A stretch of 45,153 bases of DNA from Candidatus Saccharimonadota bacterium (GCA_029260875.1 JAJDCL010000003.1:1-45153), one strand, 5' to 3'; positions 1-8,184 are shown, counted from the stretch's first letter. Program-made: numbers and translations. Notes: generated by a model from the letters alone, not told the origin.

Positions 1-88
1 CCAGTTCTTCAGCTTTACGAAACCACCCTAAACGGATCCTGGCTCCGTATACCAATAGTTGTTTCTCGCTCATCTTCCTGTATCTCAC
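1..88 (-). CDS. 5' end of an unidentified gene, cut by the left window edge
   Basis: The reverse strand is open from a GTG at 88-86 to the window edge, giving 29 codons. A perfect AAAGGAG Shine-Dalgarno lies 5 nt before this GTG. An in-frame ATG at 73-71 is the alternative start, but its only SD-like bases touch the start codon, so GTG is preferred. The visible peptide is charged and amphipathic (it contains LLVYGARIRLGWF) with no signal peptide. I do not recognise a family from this much. It lies just downstream of the response regulator gene on the same strand and could be co-transcribed with it. The start codon sits inside an inverted repeat. Confidence 0.5.
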   Translation of the reverse strand, partial: MRYRKMSEKQLLVYGARIRLGWFRKAEEL

Positions 89-117
89 TTTCACTCCTTT
101 CTAGTTTAGTGAAAGTG
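86..117 (-). repeat. 10-bp perfect inverted repeat over a translation start
   Basis: CACTTTCACT at 86-95 and its exact reverse complement at 108-117 are separated by 12 nt. Read on the minus strand, the RNA hairpin would hold most of the AAAGGAG Shine-Dalgarno in its loop and the GTG start of the left-edge gene in its 3' arm. No T-tract follows, so it is not a normal intrinsic terminator. It may be a translational control hairpin or a protein operator. Confidence 0.5.
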
Positions 118-155
118 TCCAAGATGTGTGGTGGGTGGATAATTAATTAATAGGG

Positions 156-583
156 CTAGACAAGGCCGAGGTGGTGTTTGATTTTGTCTACAACATCTGC
201 AATCACTACCTGTGATTTTATCAAGTAGTCATCCACCCCTAGTGCGTCTGCGCGCTCACGGTCAGCTTCTTGACTAAGCGCAGTAAGCATAATGATTTTG
301 ATGTTAGCCGTTTCGGGGGTGCTACGTATAATATCAAGCACATCAAATCCACTCACTTTAGGCATCATTGCGTCTAGAAGTATCAGATCCGGTCTAAAAG
401 CTAAGGCGGCAGCTAAGGCCTCCTCACCGTTAGGTACGCGGTGAACTATGAAATTTTCGGCTTGTAAACGAGTCGTATAAACACTAGCTAAACCGTTATC
501 ATCTTCAACTAGGAGAATTTTTTCTGCTGAGTCGGTGGGTTTTTTGAGGGCTTTACCTGGTTGTCATCATCCATATTGTTCAT
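156..583 (-). CDS. Single-domain response regulator (CheY-like receiver), interrupted by a -1 frameshift
   Basis: The ATG at 583-581 starts one base after the pyrG stop (TAGCATG), so translation is probably coupled. Frame 0 gives 24 codons (MNNMDDDNQV...) and then a TAG. The receiver domain is in the -1 frame and runs to the TAG at 156-158: KILLVEDDNG with the acidic pair, LILLDAMMPK with the phospho-acceptor Asp, IIMLTA with the switch Thr, and YLIKS with the conserved Lys. It is therefore a complete receiver of about 120 residues with no output domain. The two frames meet at the heptamer A AAA AAC (545-539), a classical -1 slippery site. A lost or uncalled A in the six-A run would have the same effect. 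No histidine kinase is visible nearby. The receiver identity is firm; whether the shift is programmed, mutational or a sequencing artefact is open. Confidence 0.75.
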
Positions 584-584
584 G

Positions 585-2207
585 CTAATGGTTTCCTGAG
601 TCTTTTGCAACAAGAGCACCTATAAACCCGCTAAACATTGGGTGCGGACGATTCGGCCTAGATTTAAACTCCGGATGGAATTGGCTGGCCAGAAAAAAAG
701 GGTGATCAATCGCTTCAATGATTTCTACCAGCGCCCCGTCGGGGCTTGTCCCCGAGGCCCTTATTCCCCATGCCTCATAATTTTCACGATAATCGTTACT
801 ACATTCGTACCTATGGCGGTGGCGCTCAACCGTTGCCCTAGACCCGTATACTTTCTCTGCTAGAGTTCCCTTTTGCAGATCGCACGGGTAATTACCAAGT
901 CGCATTGTACCGCCCGTGTTTTCCTTGCCTTTTTGGCCGTTCATAGTGTTAATAACAGGATGCGGGCTTGATTCGTCTAGTTCAGCAGAGGTCGCCTGCC
1001 TAAGCCCTGCGTTGCGAGCCGCCGCAATTACAGCCATTTGAAGCCCCAAACACAATCCTAAATACGGCAAGCCAGTCTTGAGTGCATACTGAGCAGCTTT
1101 GATCTTGCCTTCAAGCGCCCTCGTACCAAAACCACCAGGCACCACAATCCCATCCACACTACCAAGAACGTCTTCTACTAAAATATCTCCGTTTTCTATG
1201 GCTTCTGCATCAATCCATTTTATTTCAAGCGAAACATTGTTCCACATTGCCGCTGAGCGCAGCGCTTCAAATACGGACATATAAGTATCTTGGTTGTCCA
1301 TGTACTTAGCCACTACACCCACGCAGGCTTTGGTGGAATATTGAGTTTTTGCCCGCTTTACTATTGTGCGCCAATCCTTAAGCTCTGGCCTAGATATTTT
1401 TAATTTTAGGCGTTCGGCTATAACGCCTGCGATTCCGCTATCTTCAAGCGTCAGCGGAACCTCGTAAATGCTTTGGGCGTTAGGCAGTAGAACAATTGCC
1501 TCAGCTGGTATGCCACTAAAAAGGCTCAGCTTATTAACAATAGATTTAGGAGCCCTCTGCTCGCTTCTGGCCGCAAGCACATCGGGCACGATACCTAGCG
1601 CCCTTAGCTCTCGCACTGCATTTTGAGCAGGTTTAGTCTTGAACTCTGCGCTAGCACCTAAATAAGGCACATAAACGACGTGTGCAAACAAACAATTCTC
1701 GCGGCCGATAACAAAGGGCAGTTCACGGATTGCCTCTAAGAAGCTTAGGCTTTCATAGTCACCAACAGTGCCACCAATTTCTACAATGTGAACGTCATAA
1801 CCTTCTGCAGCCGCAATGATTTCCTTTTGGATAGCCTGGATGACATGAGGAATAATTTGCACGGTCTTGCCGAGATACTTGCCAGCGCGTTCGTCTTCTA
1901 TAACTTTTCGCAGAACCCTGCCACTCATAAGCGAGCTAGCTTGGGTTAGCTCCTGGTCCATAAAGCGTTCATAGTGGCCAAGGTCTAGGTCCGTTTCTGC
2001 CCCATCCATCGTGACAAAGCACTCGCCGTGTTCTGCTGGGTTAAGAAGCCCGGCGTCAGTATTAAGATAAGGGTCACACTTTTGGATGTTGACGCTTAGG
2101 CCGCGAGCCTTAAGAGTGTGCCCGATTGAGGCGGCTGTGATGCCCTTTCCGAGCCCGGAAAGCACACCGCCTGTCACAAACACATACTTAGTCGGCCCCT
2201 TTGCCAC
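585..2207 (-). CDS. pyrG: CTP synthase
   Basis: This enzyme makes CTP from UTP, ATP and glutamine. It is 540 aa, the normal length. The N-terminal synthetase domain starts KYVFVTGGVLSGLGKG (P-loop) with the DPYLN and HGECFV motifs. The C-terminal class I glutamine amidotransferase domain has GVVVPGGFG, the nucleophile Cys in GLCLGLQ, and HPEF near the end. I choose the GTG at 2207, which has AGAGGTG upstream at good spacing, rather than the GTG at 2216, which overlaps that Shine-Dalgarno. A likely -10 (TATGAT, 2228-2233) precedes it. Its stop is one base before the response regulator ATG, so the two probably form a unit. The ordinary position of pyrH in the rpsB cluster is empty in this window, whereas pyrG is intact. 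Confidence 0.97.
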   Translation of the reverse strand: MAKGPTKYVFVTGGVLSGLGKGITAASIGHTLKARGLSVNIQKCDPYLNTDAGLLNPAEHGECFVTMDGAETDLDLGHYERFMDQELTQASSLMSGRVLRKVIEDERAGKYLGKTVQIIPHVIQAIQKEIIAAAEGYDVHIVEIGGTVGDYESLSFLEAIRELPFVIGRENCLFAHVVYVPYLGASAEFKTKPAQNAVRELRALGIVPDVLAARSEQRAPKSIVNKLSLFSGIPAEAIVLLPNAQSIYEVPLTLEDSGIAGVIAERLKLKISRPELKDWRTIVKRAKTQYSTKACVGVVAKYMDNQDTYMSVFEALRSAAMWNNVSLEIKWIDAEAIENGDILVEDVLGSVDGIVVPGGFGTRALEGKIKAAQYALKTGLPYLGLCLGLQMAVIAAARNAGLRQATSAELDESSPHPVINTMNGQKGKENTGGTMRLGNYPCDLQKGTLAEKVYGSRATVERHRHRYECSNDYRENYEAWGIRASGTSPDGALVEIIEAIDHPFFLASQFHPEFKSRPNRPHPMFSGFIGALVAKDSGNH

Positions 2208-2317
2208 TACAAACACCTCTCTTATGGATCATACTCTAACATAGGCCAAGCGGAACCTGAAGAACATTTAGAACTATTCTCTCTGTCAAGAAGCTTAAAG
2301 GGGCTAGGCACCAATTG

Positions 2318-3517
2318 TTAGCGTCGTAGAAGCTCTAGAGCTTTGTCTTTTTGAGGGTCGCGTTTGGCTGCATAGTCTTCGTTTGTACGCCCAACCTTTT
2401 CATCCGGCTCTATGCCTTCTTCGTCAATATTTTTACCGCCGGGGGTGTACCAACGAGCAATTGTCACCTTCAAAACTGTATCGTCTTTGAATTCTACAAG
2501 CTGCTGCACGCTACCCTTGCCAAATGTCGTTTCACCCAGCAAGCGTGCTAAACCATGGTCCTTTAGAGCCCCCGCTGTAATCTCGCTTGCGCTGGCGCTA
2601 CCTTCATTAATAAGCACGATTGTCGGTGTGTCATTTAAAACCGCACCTGCACCTGCTCGGTAAGTCTTGACTGTTTTACCGCCTCGTTTTTCCTCCAGTA
2701 CAGTTTCGCCCTTTTTGACCCATAGCGCAGACACATCCACCGAGGCCTCCAACAGTCCGCCTGGATTATTGCGAACATCCAGGATAACACCCTTGACTGC
2801 TTTTTGTTTAAACTCGTTAGCAGCATCACGAGCGAGCCGCTCAGTATCTTCACCGAACCTGCTGATTTTCATATAACCAATATTTCCGTCTAAAATCTCT
2901 GTGGTGACGCTCGGTATATTTATTTGTGCGCGGGTAATCTCAAATTCTAGCTCAGAAGCCTCGCCTTCACGAATGACTTTCAGAGTGACCTTCGTGCCTT
3001 CTGGCCCGCGGATCTTTTTAACCGCCTCCGAAACCGAAAGATCTAGCGCACTCTTGCCGTCAATTTCACTGATGATGTCCTTTGGTCGCAGGCCAACCTT
3101 TTCTGCAGGGAAACCGGCAATCGGAGCAATGATTACTATAACTTCTTTCTCCTTACTTAGCTCGGCACCAATCCCCGTGAAACTACCATTTAATTGATCG
3201 TCAAAGTCCGCAGATTCTTCTGCGTTAAGATACTCCGTATATGGGTCTCCTGTTGCTTGCGCCAAGCCTTCCTTGAGGCCGTCTAAGAGGTCGTCGGCAC
3301 TTAGTTGTCCGTCGTAATTAGCGCGTAGTGAGTCATAAACTTGTTCAACAGACGAGTAGTCTAGGTTATCCGGCAGATTATTTTGTGCGCTCTTGTAACC
3401 ACTTTTTAAGCTCCCGGGCAACCAACTTCCGCTACCTGATGTGTACCCAGCGGCAAATATCAAACTAGCCAAAACAAATGTAGCAGCTAATTTAGAAAAC
3501 GAACGAAACTTCGACAC
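2318..3517 (-). CDS. S41 C-terminal processing peptidase (CtpA/CtpB type)
   Basis: A 399-aa membrane-anchored serine protease of the extracytoplasmic side. A basic N-terminus and one hydrophobic segment (about residues 10-27) form a signal anchor. A PDZ domain (about 110-185, SFTGIGAEL through IISEIDGKSA) precedes the S41 domain. The catalytic dyad is visible as Ser309 in GSASASE and Lys334 in FGKGSVQ, at the family's 25-residue spacing. The start is GTG with an AGAGG Shine-Dalgarno. It lies downstream of ftsEX and the M23 protein on the same strand, as ctpB lies near ftsEX in Bacillus. Family knowledge is that such proteases trim C-termini of envelope proteins and often control cell-wall hydrolases. 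Here the M23 neighbour is a plausible substrate or partner (inference). Confidence 0.93.
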   Translation of the reverse strand: MSKFRSFSKLAATFVLASLIFAAGYTSGSGSWLPGSLKSGYKSAQNNLPDNLDYSSVEQVYDSLRANYDGQLSADDLLDGLKEGLAQATGDPYTEYLNAEESADFDDQLNGSFTGIGAELSKEKEVIVIIAPIAGFPAEKVGLRPKDIISEIDGKSALDLSVSEAVKKIRGPEGTKVTLKVIREGEASELEFEITRAQINIPSVTTEILDGNIGYMKISRFGEDTERLARDAANEFKQKAVKGVILDVRNNPGGLLEASVDVSALWVKKGETVLEEKRGGKTVKTYRAGAGAVLNDTPTIVLINEGSASASEITAGALKDHGLARLLGETTFGKGSVQQLVEFKDDTVLKVTIARWYTPGGKNIDEEGIEPDEKVGRTNEDYAAKRDPQKDKALELLRR

Positions 3518-3621
3518 GGCGGGCCCTCTCTATTTTGAATAACCCGTCTATTATCTCACACAGCAGGCCAATATCTAAAGTCGGGGATCATAAAACTTTT
3601 TACGTGTAATTTTATGAAAGT

Positions 3622-4788
3622 TTAGTAGGTTGAGTAGTTACAGTGAGAATAACCAGAGCTAGGCGGAATCATATGCGCGTAAACACTGAAGGTGCCATCA
3701 TTGTGCTGGATAACCACTGCATACCCGTAGGCGTTAGACCGGTTAAAAAACGATGAATCAGCTGAACAGCCTCGTGAAATTATCTGACCGTCTGCAACGG
3801 CCTTGACGGGCAGCCCTGCACCGCCAAAATCTATTCCTGGGTGACGATCTGATATATAGACAGGGTTATAAACCCCGTATTGCTGCGTAATCCTGACCGG
3901 TGTTACCGGGTATGTCCAACCACCACCGTTAAGTTTAGAGTTGGGGTCAATTAAACCTCCACCCGAGCTCCTTGCCTCTAAGTGCAAGTGTGCGCCGTCT
4001 GAAAAGCCGGTATTGCCTACTGTACCTATGACTTCACCGGCCTGAACTGGCCCAAGGCTAACAAACACGCCTTCTGCGAGCCTTCTGGCAAGAGCGTTTT
4101 GTGCCGCTATTAGTTCGTTGATCTTTTTGTTGTTCTCTTTAATTTGAGCATTAAAGCTTGACTGTTCCGCTTGGTTTAAGTTCAATAGCCGGTTTTGTTC
4201 TGCCCTTTGTGCTCCGATCTCTTGTTCTAGCTCCTTGTCTTCTTTAATAAGTTGTTCAATTTGCTCGCGCTGCTGTCTTAGCTGTAGTCTCAGCGCTGTA
4301 ATCTTATCAACTTGGTCCTTTATCTTATTCCGGACGACTTCTCGGTATTGCTGCTTGTCTACAAACTGGCTTAAGTCCTTGCTGGTAGCAAGCATTTCAA
4401 TCATGCTTATCTGCCCCTCTGTATACATGGCGCGTATACTCTGGCCAAGCACATCTTTTTGCCTGGCTAATTCAATTTCCGCAAGCCGTATTTCTTCGCG
4501 CAAACCATCACTTTTGGCTTCGTTCTCTTGGATTTGTGCTTGTAGTTGATTAATCCTGGCCTGCAACTTATCAATGGCGGACTGTAAATCGTTAGCTCTT
4601 ATGCGCAAAGCGTTTACTTGGGCGTGCGAGTGTGCGTTTTCATCCTTTAGTTGATTGATCTGATTCTGATGAGTCTGGGCGCGCGCCAACGGCATAACAA
4701 GGGCCACAGCAAGTCCGGATACCACCAGCAACACCGCGAACCTTCTGGCGTGATTTAAAATGGTATTTTTGATTTTTTGTTTTAGCAT
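3622..4788 (-). CDS. Coiled-coil M23 (LytM-like) peptidase with permuted catalytic domain
   Basis: A 388-aa secreted protein next to ftsX, in the place of the FtsEX-activated murein hydrolase (compare EnvC, PcsB, CwlO). A signal peptide (about 1-38, ending ARAQ) is followed by a long coiled coil (about 40-235). The M23 sequence motifs are all present but in swapped order. GEVIGTVGNTGFSDGAHLHLE (normally the C-terminal half) comes first, with HLH at 267-269. The normal N-terminal half follows: RITQQYG, HPGIDFGG (His316, Asp320), VKAVADGQI, and YAH (His372) just before the stop. The zinc ligands are thus complete and activity is possible. I choose the ATG at 4788 because an extended -10 (TGTTACAAT) ends 10 nt upstream of it. 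An ATG at 4812 and a TTG at 4827 are in-frame alternatives. Confidence 0.85.
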   Translation of the reverse strand: MLKQKIKNTILNHARRFAVLLVVSGLAVALVMPLARAQTHQNQINQLKDENAHSHAQVNALRIRANDLQSAIDKLQARINQLQAQIQENEAKSDGLREEIRLAEIELARQKDVLGQSIRAMYTEGQISMIEMLATSKDLSQFVDKQQYREVVRNKIKDQVDKITALRLQLRQQREQIEQLIKEDKELEQEIGAQRAEQNRLLNLNQAEQSSFNAQIKENNKKINELIAAQNALARRLAEGVFVSLGPVQAGEVIGTVGNTGFSDGAHLHLEARSSGGGLIDPNSKLNGGGWTYPVTPVRITQQYGVYNPVYISDRHPGIDFGGAGLPVKAVADGQIISRGCSADSSFFNRSNAYGYAVVIQHNDGTFSVYAHMIPPSSGYSHCNYSTY

Positions 4789-4798
4789 TACCTCTTTA

Positions 4799-4804
4799 AT
4801 TGTA
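4799..4804 (-). promoter_or_regulatory. Probable -10 box for the M23 gene
   Basis: TACAAT preceded by TGT (extended -10) ends 10 nt before the preferred ATG, giving a leader of only about 3 nt. No convincing -35 is seen. Confidence 0.4.
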
Positions 4805-4905
4805 ACATGCATTGATAAGTAAATCAACCCTCCGGCCGTTAAAATTATGATGTGTAACCCAGGGTCCGTCCTTGCGGATTAGTCTATCGGTTAATTAGAA
4901 AAGGT

Positions 4906-5886
4906 TTATTTAGAAGTCTTGAATTTTAGGTATCGCCGCGTAGCAATAAAGGACGATGCAGCACCAATTATTATACCAATTAATAATTGCAGAGCCAAAA
5001 CTGACCATAAGCGCTGTGAAAAGAATTCGTTGGCATAATTTATATCCAGCAAGCCAAAGCTGCTGGTGCTCAGTGCGGCTTGCGGGACGGACAAAAGCGC
5101 TTGGCACAAACTTACAGATATAATAGCCGCTACAATCCCGTACAGAATACTCTCAACTATAAAGGGCCCTCTTATGTACCAAGTGCCTGCACCTAACAAA
5201 CGCATAATCTGCAGTTCTTCGCGCCGGTTGAATATAGCCATCTGAATGGTGTTAAGAATAATCAAAACAGATACCACAGCAAACACAATCACACCCAAAA
5301 CGCCAATACGCTGCAGTAGACGAGTACTTTTGGTAATGTTATCAATTGCTTCTTTGCGATCACCTGAGTATGAGGTATCGTCTGCTTGGAGATCTTTGAT
5401 CTCGGGCTTTTCTACATAATTGCGTATATCTTCAATCCGGTCTACATCGTGCGGTTTGATGCGCAGCAGAGCAAAAAGCGGGTTGTCTGTCTGAGAAATA
5501 GCTAGCAGCAAATCTATGTCATCGTTGTTGGCTGCTTTGTATTCTTCCAGTGCCCTTTCTTTAGAGACATATTCAACCGAGCGAATGTTACCCATCTTTT
5601 TAATATCTGCGACCAATTGATCTCTGCGCTCCTCGGTCACCGAGTCTTTTAAATATACCGAGATATCAATCTTATCTTCAATCTGTTGGATAGTGTGGGC
5701 GAAGGTAGCATTAGCGATATAAGAAAACAATATGATACTGAGCGTGATTATCATGACTGCGACGGCAGCTATGGACAATGAGGCGTTACGTATAAAATTC
5801 TGACCGCCAGTCTTAATAATCCGCCCGAGGGTTATCATCTTGTGATTACCCTGCTGCCGCGTTTTAGGGGTCTTTTTGCGTGTCAT
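4906..5886 (-). CDS. ftsX: Cell division protein FtsX
   Basis: The membrane partner of FtsE. Together they form an ABC-type mechanotransmitter that activates periplasmic or wall-side peptidoglycan hydrolases at the division site. It is 326 aa with four membrane segments: one at about 35-60, a large extracytoplasmic loop, then three at about 190-215, 245-270 and 290-318 (the FtsX/MacB-like permease core). NRREELQIMRLLGA is the typical coupling helix before the third segment. The ATG overlaps the ftsE stop by 4 nt (ATGA), so the pair is translationally coupled. The short basic tail before MITLGRI means an internal ATG could also be used. The next gene encodes the coiled-coil M23 protein, the expected effector. 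Confidence 0.93.
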   Translation of the reverse strand: MTRKKTPKTRQQGNHKMITLGRIIKTGGQNFIRNASLSIAAVAVMIITLSIILFSYIANATFAHTIQQIEDKIDISVYLKDSVTEERRDQLVADIKKMGNIRSVEYVSKERALEEYKAANNDDIDLLLAISQTDNPLFALLRIKPHDVDRIEDIRNYVEKPEIKDLQADDTSYSGDRKEAIDNITKSTRLLQRIGVLGVIVFAVVSVLIILNTIQMAIFNRREELQIMRLLGAGTWYIRGPFIVESILYGIVAAIISVSLCQALLSVPQAALSTSSFGLLDINYANEFFSQRLWSVLALQLLIGIIIGAASSFIATRRYLKFKTSK

Positions 5887-6575
5887 TTTGAGTCCTCGTT
5901 CGTATAGCGAGCATTGGCGCGGTCACTGACAACCCGGCCGTCGCTAATAGTAATAACTCGGCGTTTTAGTTTGTTTACTATCTCTTGGTTGTGCGTGGTC
6001 AAGATGACCGTCGTGCCGTAATGATTGATCTTTTCTAAGATCTTAATGATTTCCCAGGCATATTTTGGGTCAAGATTACCTGTCGGTTCATCTGCGATCA
6101 AAATTTTAGGCTGACGAACAACTGCTCTGGCGATTGCGACACGCTGACGTTCACCACCAGACAATTCGCCGGGCATACGCTTTTCTTTACCCTTAAGACC
6201 GACGATATCCAGGACCTTCGGCACTGTATGGGCGATTTCGCGGTTGCCATAACCTACAATTTCTAGGGCAAATGAGACGTTTTCAAAGACATTTTTGCCT
6301 GGCAAAAGCTTGAAATCCTGAAAAACTACACCAATCTTACGACGCACCAGCGGTATGTCTTTGTCTCGGAGTTTGTCATAATCCAGACCGCCAACCACGA
6401 TCTTGCCACTTGTCGGCTTCTCTTCTTTTGTCAGAAGTTTTAGGAGCGTCGACTTGCCTGCACCGGAGGCACCAACAATAATAACGAACTCACGGGGCTC
6501 GACATGGATGCTGACGCGGTCAAGAGCAGTATTCGTCCGGCCATATAGCTTTGTTACCCTATCCAGTAATATCAC
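5883..6575 (-). CDS. ftsE: Cell division ATP-binding protein FtsE
   Basis: A 230-aa ABC ATPase on the cytoplasmic face, partner of FtsX. Visible motifs are Walker A GASGAGKST, the Q-loop in VVFQDFKLL, the signature LSGGERQRVAIARA, Walker B ILIADEPTGNLD and the H-loop LTTH. The length is that of the family. The start is a GTG at 6575 without a Shine-Dalgarno. An extended -10 (TGCTATAAT) ends 6 nt upstream, so the mRNA probably begins at the GTG itself. It overlaps ftsX by 4 nt. The Pro-rich gene and prfB lie upstream on the same strand, as prfB lies before ftsEX in many Gram-positives. Confidence 0.96.
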   Translation of the reverse strand: MILLDRVTKLYGRTNTALDRVSIHVEPREFVIIVGASGAGKSTLLKLLTKEEKPTSGKIVVGGLDYDKLRDKDIPLVRRKIGVVFQDFKLLPGKNVFENVSFALEIVGYGNREIAHTVPKVLDIVGLKGKEKRMPGELSGGERQRVAIARAVVRQPKILIADEPTGNLDPKYAWEIIKILEKINHYGTTVILTTHNQEIVNKLKRRVITISDGRVVSDRANARYTNEDSK

Positions 6576-6581
6576 TCAGTC

Positions 6582-6590
6582 ATTATAGCA
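6582..6590 (-). promoter_or_regulatory. Extended -10 promoter for leaderless ftsE
   Basis: TGCTATAAT on the minus strand ends 6 nt before the GTG start of ftsE. This places +1 at or next to the G of the start codon. The box lies just after the stop of the Pro-rich gene. No clear -35 is seen, which is common with an extended -10. Confidence 0.6.
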
Positions 6591-6597
6591 AAAGCAA

Positions 6598-7008
6598 TTA
6601 GACTGCGGGTGGCGGAGTTGGCGCAGCTGGTGGTGGGGTCGGTGCTACAGGTGGTTCTGGAGGGGCTGACGGGTATTCGGGTGCTGGGCTTGGGACGCCA
6701 GGAACGTCAGTGGCAACCGTGGGCGTAGGCCCAACTGGCATAGAGAAATCCTGCTGGGGAGTTTGGGCTGATGCTGGCGGAACGACTTCTGGCATAGCCT
6801 GAGGTGATTCATTGCCTGTTTCGCCCCCTGCTGTTGATACTTCAACTGGTTCTGAAGGAGTTGGGGTTGTTTGCATAACAGGCTCAGTAGGCATAATCAC
6901 CTGCGGGTCAGGCTGCCCGACTGCTGCGGATGGCTCAGTAGATTGCTGTACAGGCTGGTCTGACGCTGGCGGTACTATTGGTGTTTGATTTTGATCGTCT
7001 GGATTCAT
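6598..7008 (-). CDS. Proline-rich low-complexity protein, function unknown
   Basis: A 136-aa acidic, Pro/Thr/Ala/Val-rich chain with Gln and Ser and essentially no predicted globular core. It has no signal peptide or membrane segment and ends in PTPPPAV with several PPP and PAP runs. The ATG at 7008 has a Shine-Dalgarno-like AAAGGAAA at good spacing, which supports real translation. A TGCTATAGT promoter-like box is about 45 nt upstream. It lies between prfB and ftsE, transcribed in the same direction. Such chains often act as flexible linkers or binding tails. A link to division through FtsEX is only a guess from position. I do not recognise a family. Confidence 0.7.
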   Translation of the reverse strand: MNPDDQNQTPIVPPASDQPVQQSTEPSAAVGQPDPQVIMPTEPVMQTTPTPSEPVEVSTAGGETGNESPQAMPEVVPPASAQTPQQDFSMPVGPTPTVATDVPGVPSPAPEYPSAPPEPPVAPTPPPAAPTPPPAV

Positions 7009-7054
7009 TTTGTTTCCTTTTTGTTTTTGTTTTTATTTTTAAATGAATGGTCAA

Positions 7055-7063
7055 ACTATAGCA
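7055..7063 (-). promoter_or_regulatory. Possible extended -10 for the Pro-rich gene
   Basis: TGCTATAGT on the minus strand, about 46 nt before the ATG, resembles the ftsE box. It would give a leader of about 40 nt carrying the AAAGGAAA site. It lies immediately after the prfB stop. Confidence 0.35.
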
Positions 7064-7079
7064 AAACACTTATGTTTTG
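7062..7079 (-). repeat. Small hairpin across the prfB stop codon
   Basis: CAAAACA at 7062-7068 and TGTTTTG at 7073-7079 form a 7-bp stem with a 4-nt loop containing part of the prfB stop. It is AT-rich and has no T-tract, so a terminator role is uncertain. Confidence 0.25.
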
Positions 7080-8170
7080 TCAATCTGCCCCTTGTCATCC
7101 CCCAGCGTCTGCTCCAGGTAAGCTTCTATGAAGGGGTTTAGGCTGCCGTCAAGCACACTTTCGGTGTCACTTGTTTCGTATTTGGTGCGGAGGTCTTTGA
7201 CCTGCTTGTAGGGGTGCAGTACATATGAACGTATTTGACTCCCCCATTCGGCTGATTGGTTCGGGCCCTTTAACTGACCTATCTGTTCGGCGTGTTGTTC
7301 TAGCTGTAGTTGGGCTAGGCGAGAGCGCAATATTGTCATAGCAGTTTCTTTGTTTTGAAGCTGAGAGCGCTCGTTTTGAATAGCAACAGTAATGCCGGTC
7401 GGCAGGTGCGTCACTCTTACTGCCGAATCGGTCGTGTTGACGCTCTGGCCCCCCTTGCCGCCACTTCGGTAGACATCAATCTTAAGCTCTTTATCATCTA
7501 TTACTATGTCTTCTGGAGCATCTATCTTGGGCAATACCTCCACTTTCGCGAAGCTAGTTTGGCGCAAATTATCAGAGTTAAATGGACTAAGCCTGACCAG
7601 CCGATGCACTCCGTGCTCCCCTTTCAATTTGCCGAAGGCGAAATCACCGCTAATTTCAATTGTTGCGCTTTTTATGCCAGCCTCGTCACCGGCGGACTCT
7701 TCAATTGTTCTGACAACATAATCATTATTCTCAGCCCAGCGCACATACATTCTCAGCAACATCTGTGCCCAGTCCTGCGCATCCGTGCCGCCTGCCCCGG
7801 CATATAGCCCAAGAATTGCATCGCGATCATCGTAAGGACCGCTTAACTTTAGTCGGGATTTCAGTTCGTCAAAGCGTTTTTCTAACCCTTCTATCTGTTG
7901 TAATAAATCGTCTGCTAAACTTTTGTCATTTAGCACGATAAGGTCGTAGGTATCACGGGCATTGTGTTCTAGCTCACGCCACGGGATTATGCGCTGTTCA
8001 AGCTTCGCCTGACGCTTCATGACAGTTTGTGCACGGATATTGTCTTGCCAAAAGTCAGGCGCTGCAGCAGATTCCCGCAACTTGAGCAGGGTTTGCTCGT
8101 CATCAACGACATTCAACCGGGTTATTGCTTGCTCTATGTTAGCGAGCAAACGTTTTGCACGTTCTTCCAT
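7070..8170 (-). CDS. prfB: Peptide chain release factor 2 (RF2)
   Basis: RF2 releases the nascent chain at UGA and UAA. It is 366 aa. The SPF discriminator tripeptide is present (RLVRLSPFNSD, about residue 195), and the catalytic GGQ is in SGGKGGQSVN (about 238). The N-terminus reads straight through from MEERAKRLLA, so the autoregulatory UGA frameshift of many bacterial prfB genes is absent. A functional RF2 fits the use of TGA as a stop by neighbouring genes. A TATAAT box ends 8 nt before the ATG and there is no Shine-Dalgarno, so the mRNA is probably leaderless. In Gram-positives prfB commonly follows secA; here an M16 peptidase gene lies between them. Confidence 0.97.
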   Translation of the reverse strand: MEERAKRLLANIEQAITRLNVVDDEQTLLKLRESAAAPDFWQDNIRAQTVMKRQAKLEQRIIPWRELEHNARDTYDLIVLNDKSLADDLLQQIEGLEKRFDELKSRLKLSGPYDDRDAILGLYAGAGGTDAQDWAQMLLRMYVRWAENNDYVVRTIEESAGDEAGIKSATIEISGDFAFGKLKGEHGVHRLVRLSPFNSDNLRQTSFAKVEVLPKIDAPEDIVIDDKELKIDVYRSGGKGGQSVNTTDSAVRVTHLPTGITVAIQNERSQLQNKETAMTILRSRLAQLQLEQHAEQIGQLKGPNQSAEWGSQIRSYVLHPYKQVKDLRTKYETSDTESVLDGSLNPFIEAYLEQTLGDDKGQIDKT

Positions 8171-8178
8171 GACTGTTA

Positions 8179-8184
8179 ATTATA
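8179..8184 (-). promoter_or_regulatory. -10 box for leaderless prfB
   Basis: Perfect TATAAT on the minus strand, 8 nt before the prfB ATG, with no Shine-Dalgarno between. No good -35 at 16-18 nt. Confidence 0.55.

Noticed and set aside
7070-8170. Programmed +1 frameshift in prfB
   Set aside because: The reading frame is continuous from the ATG through GGQ, with no in-frame UGA near codon 25.
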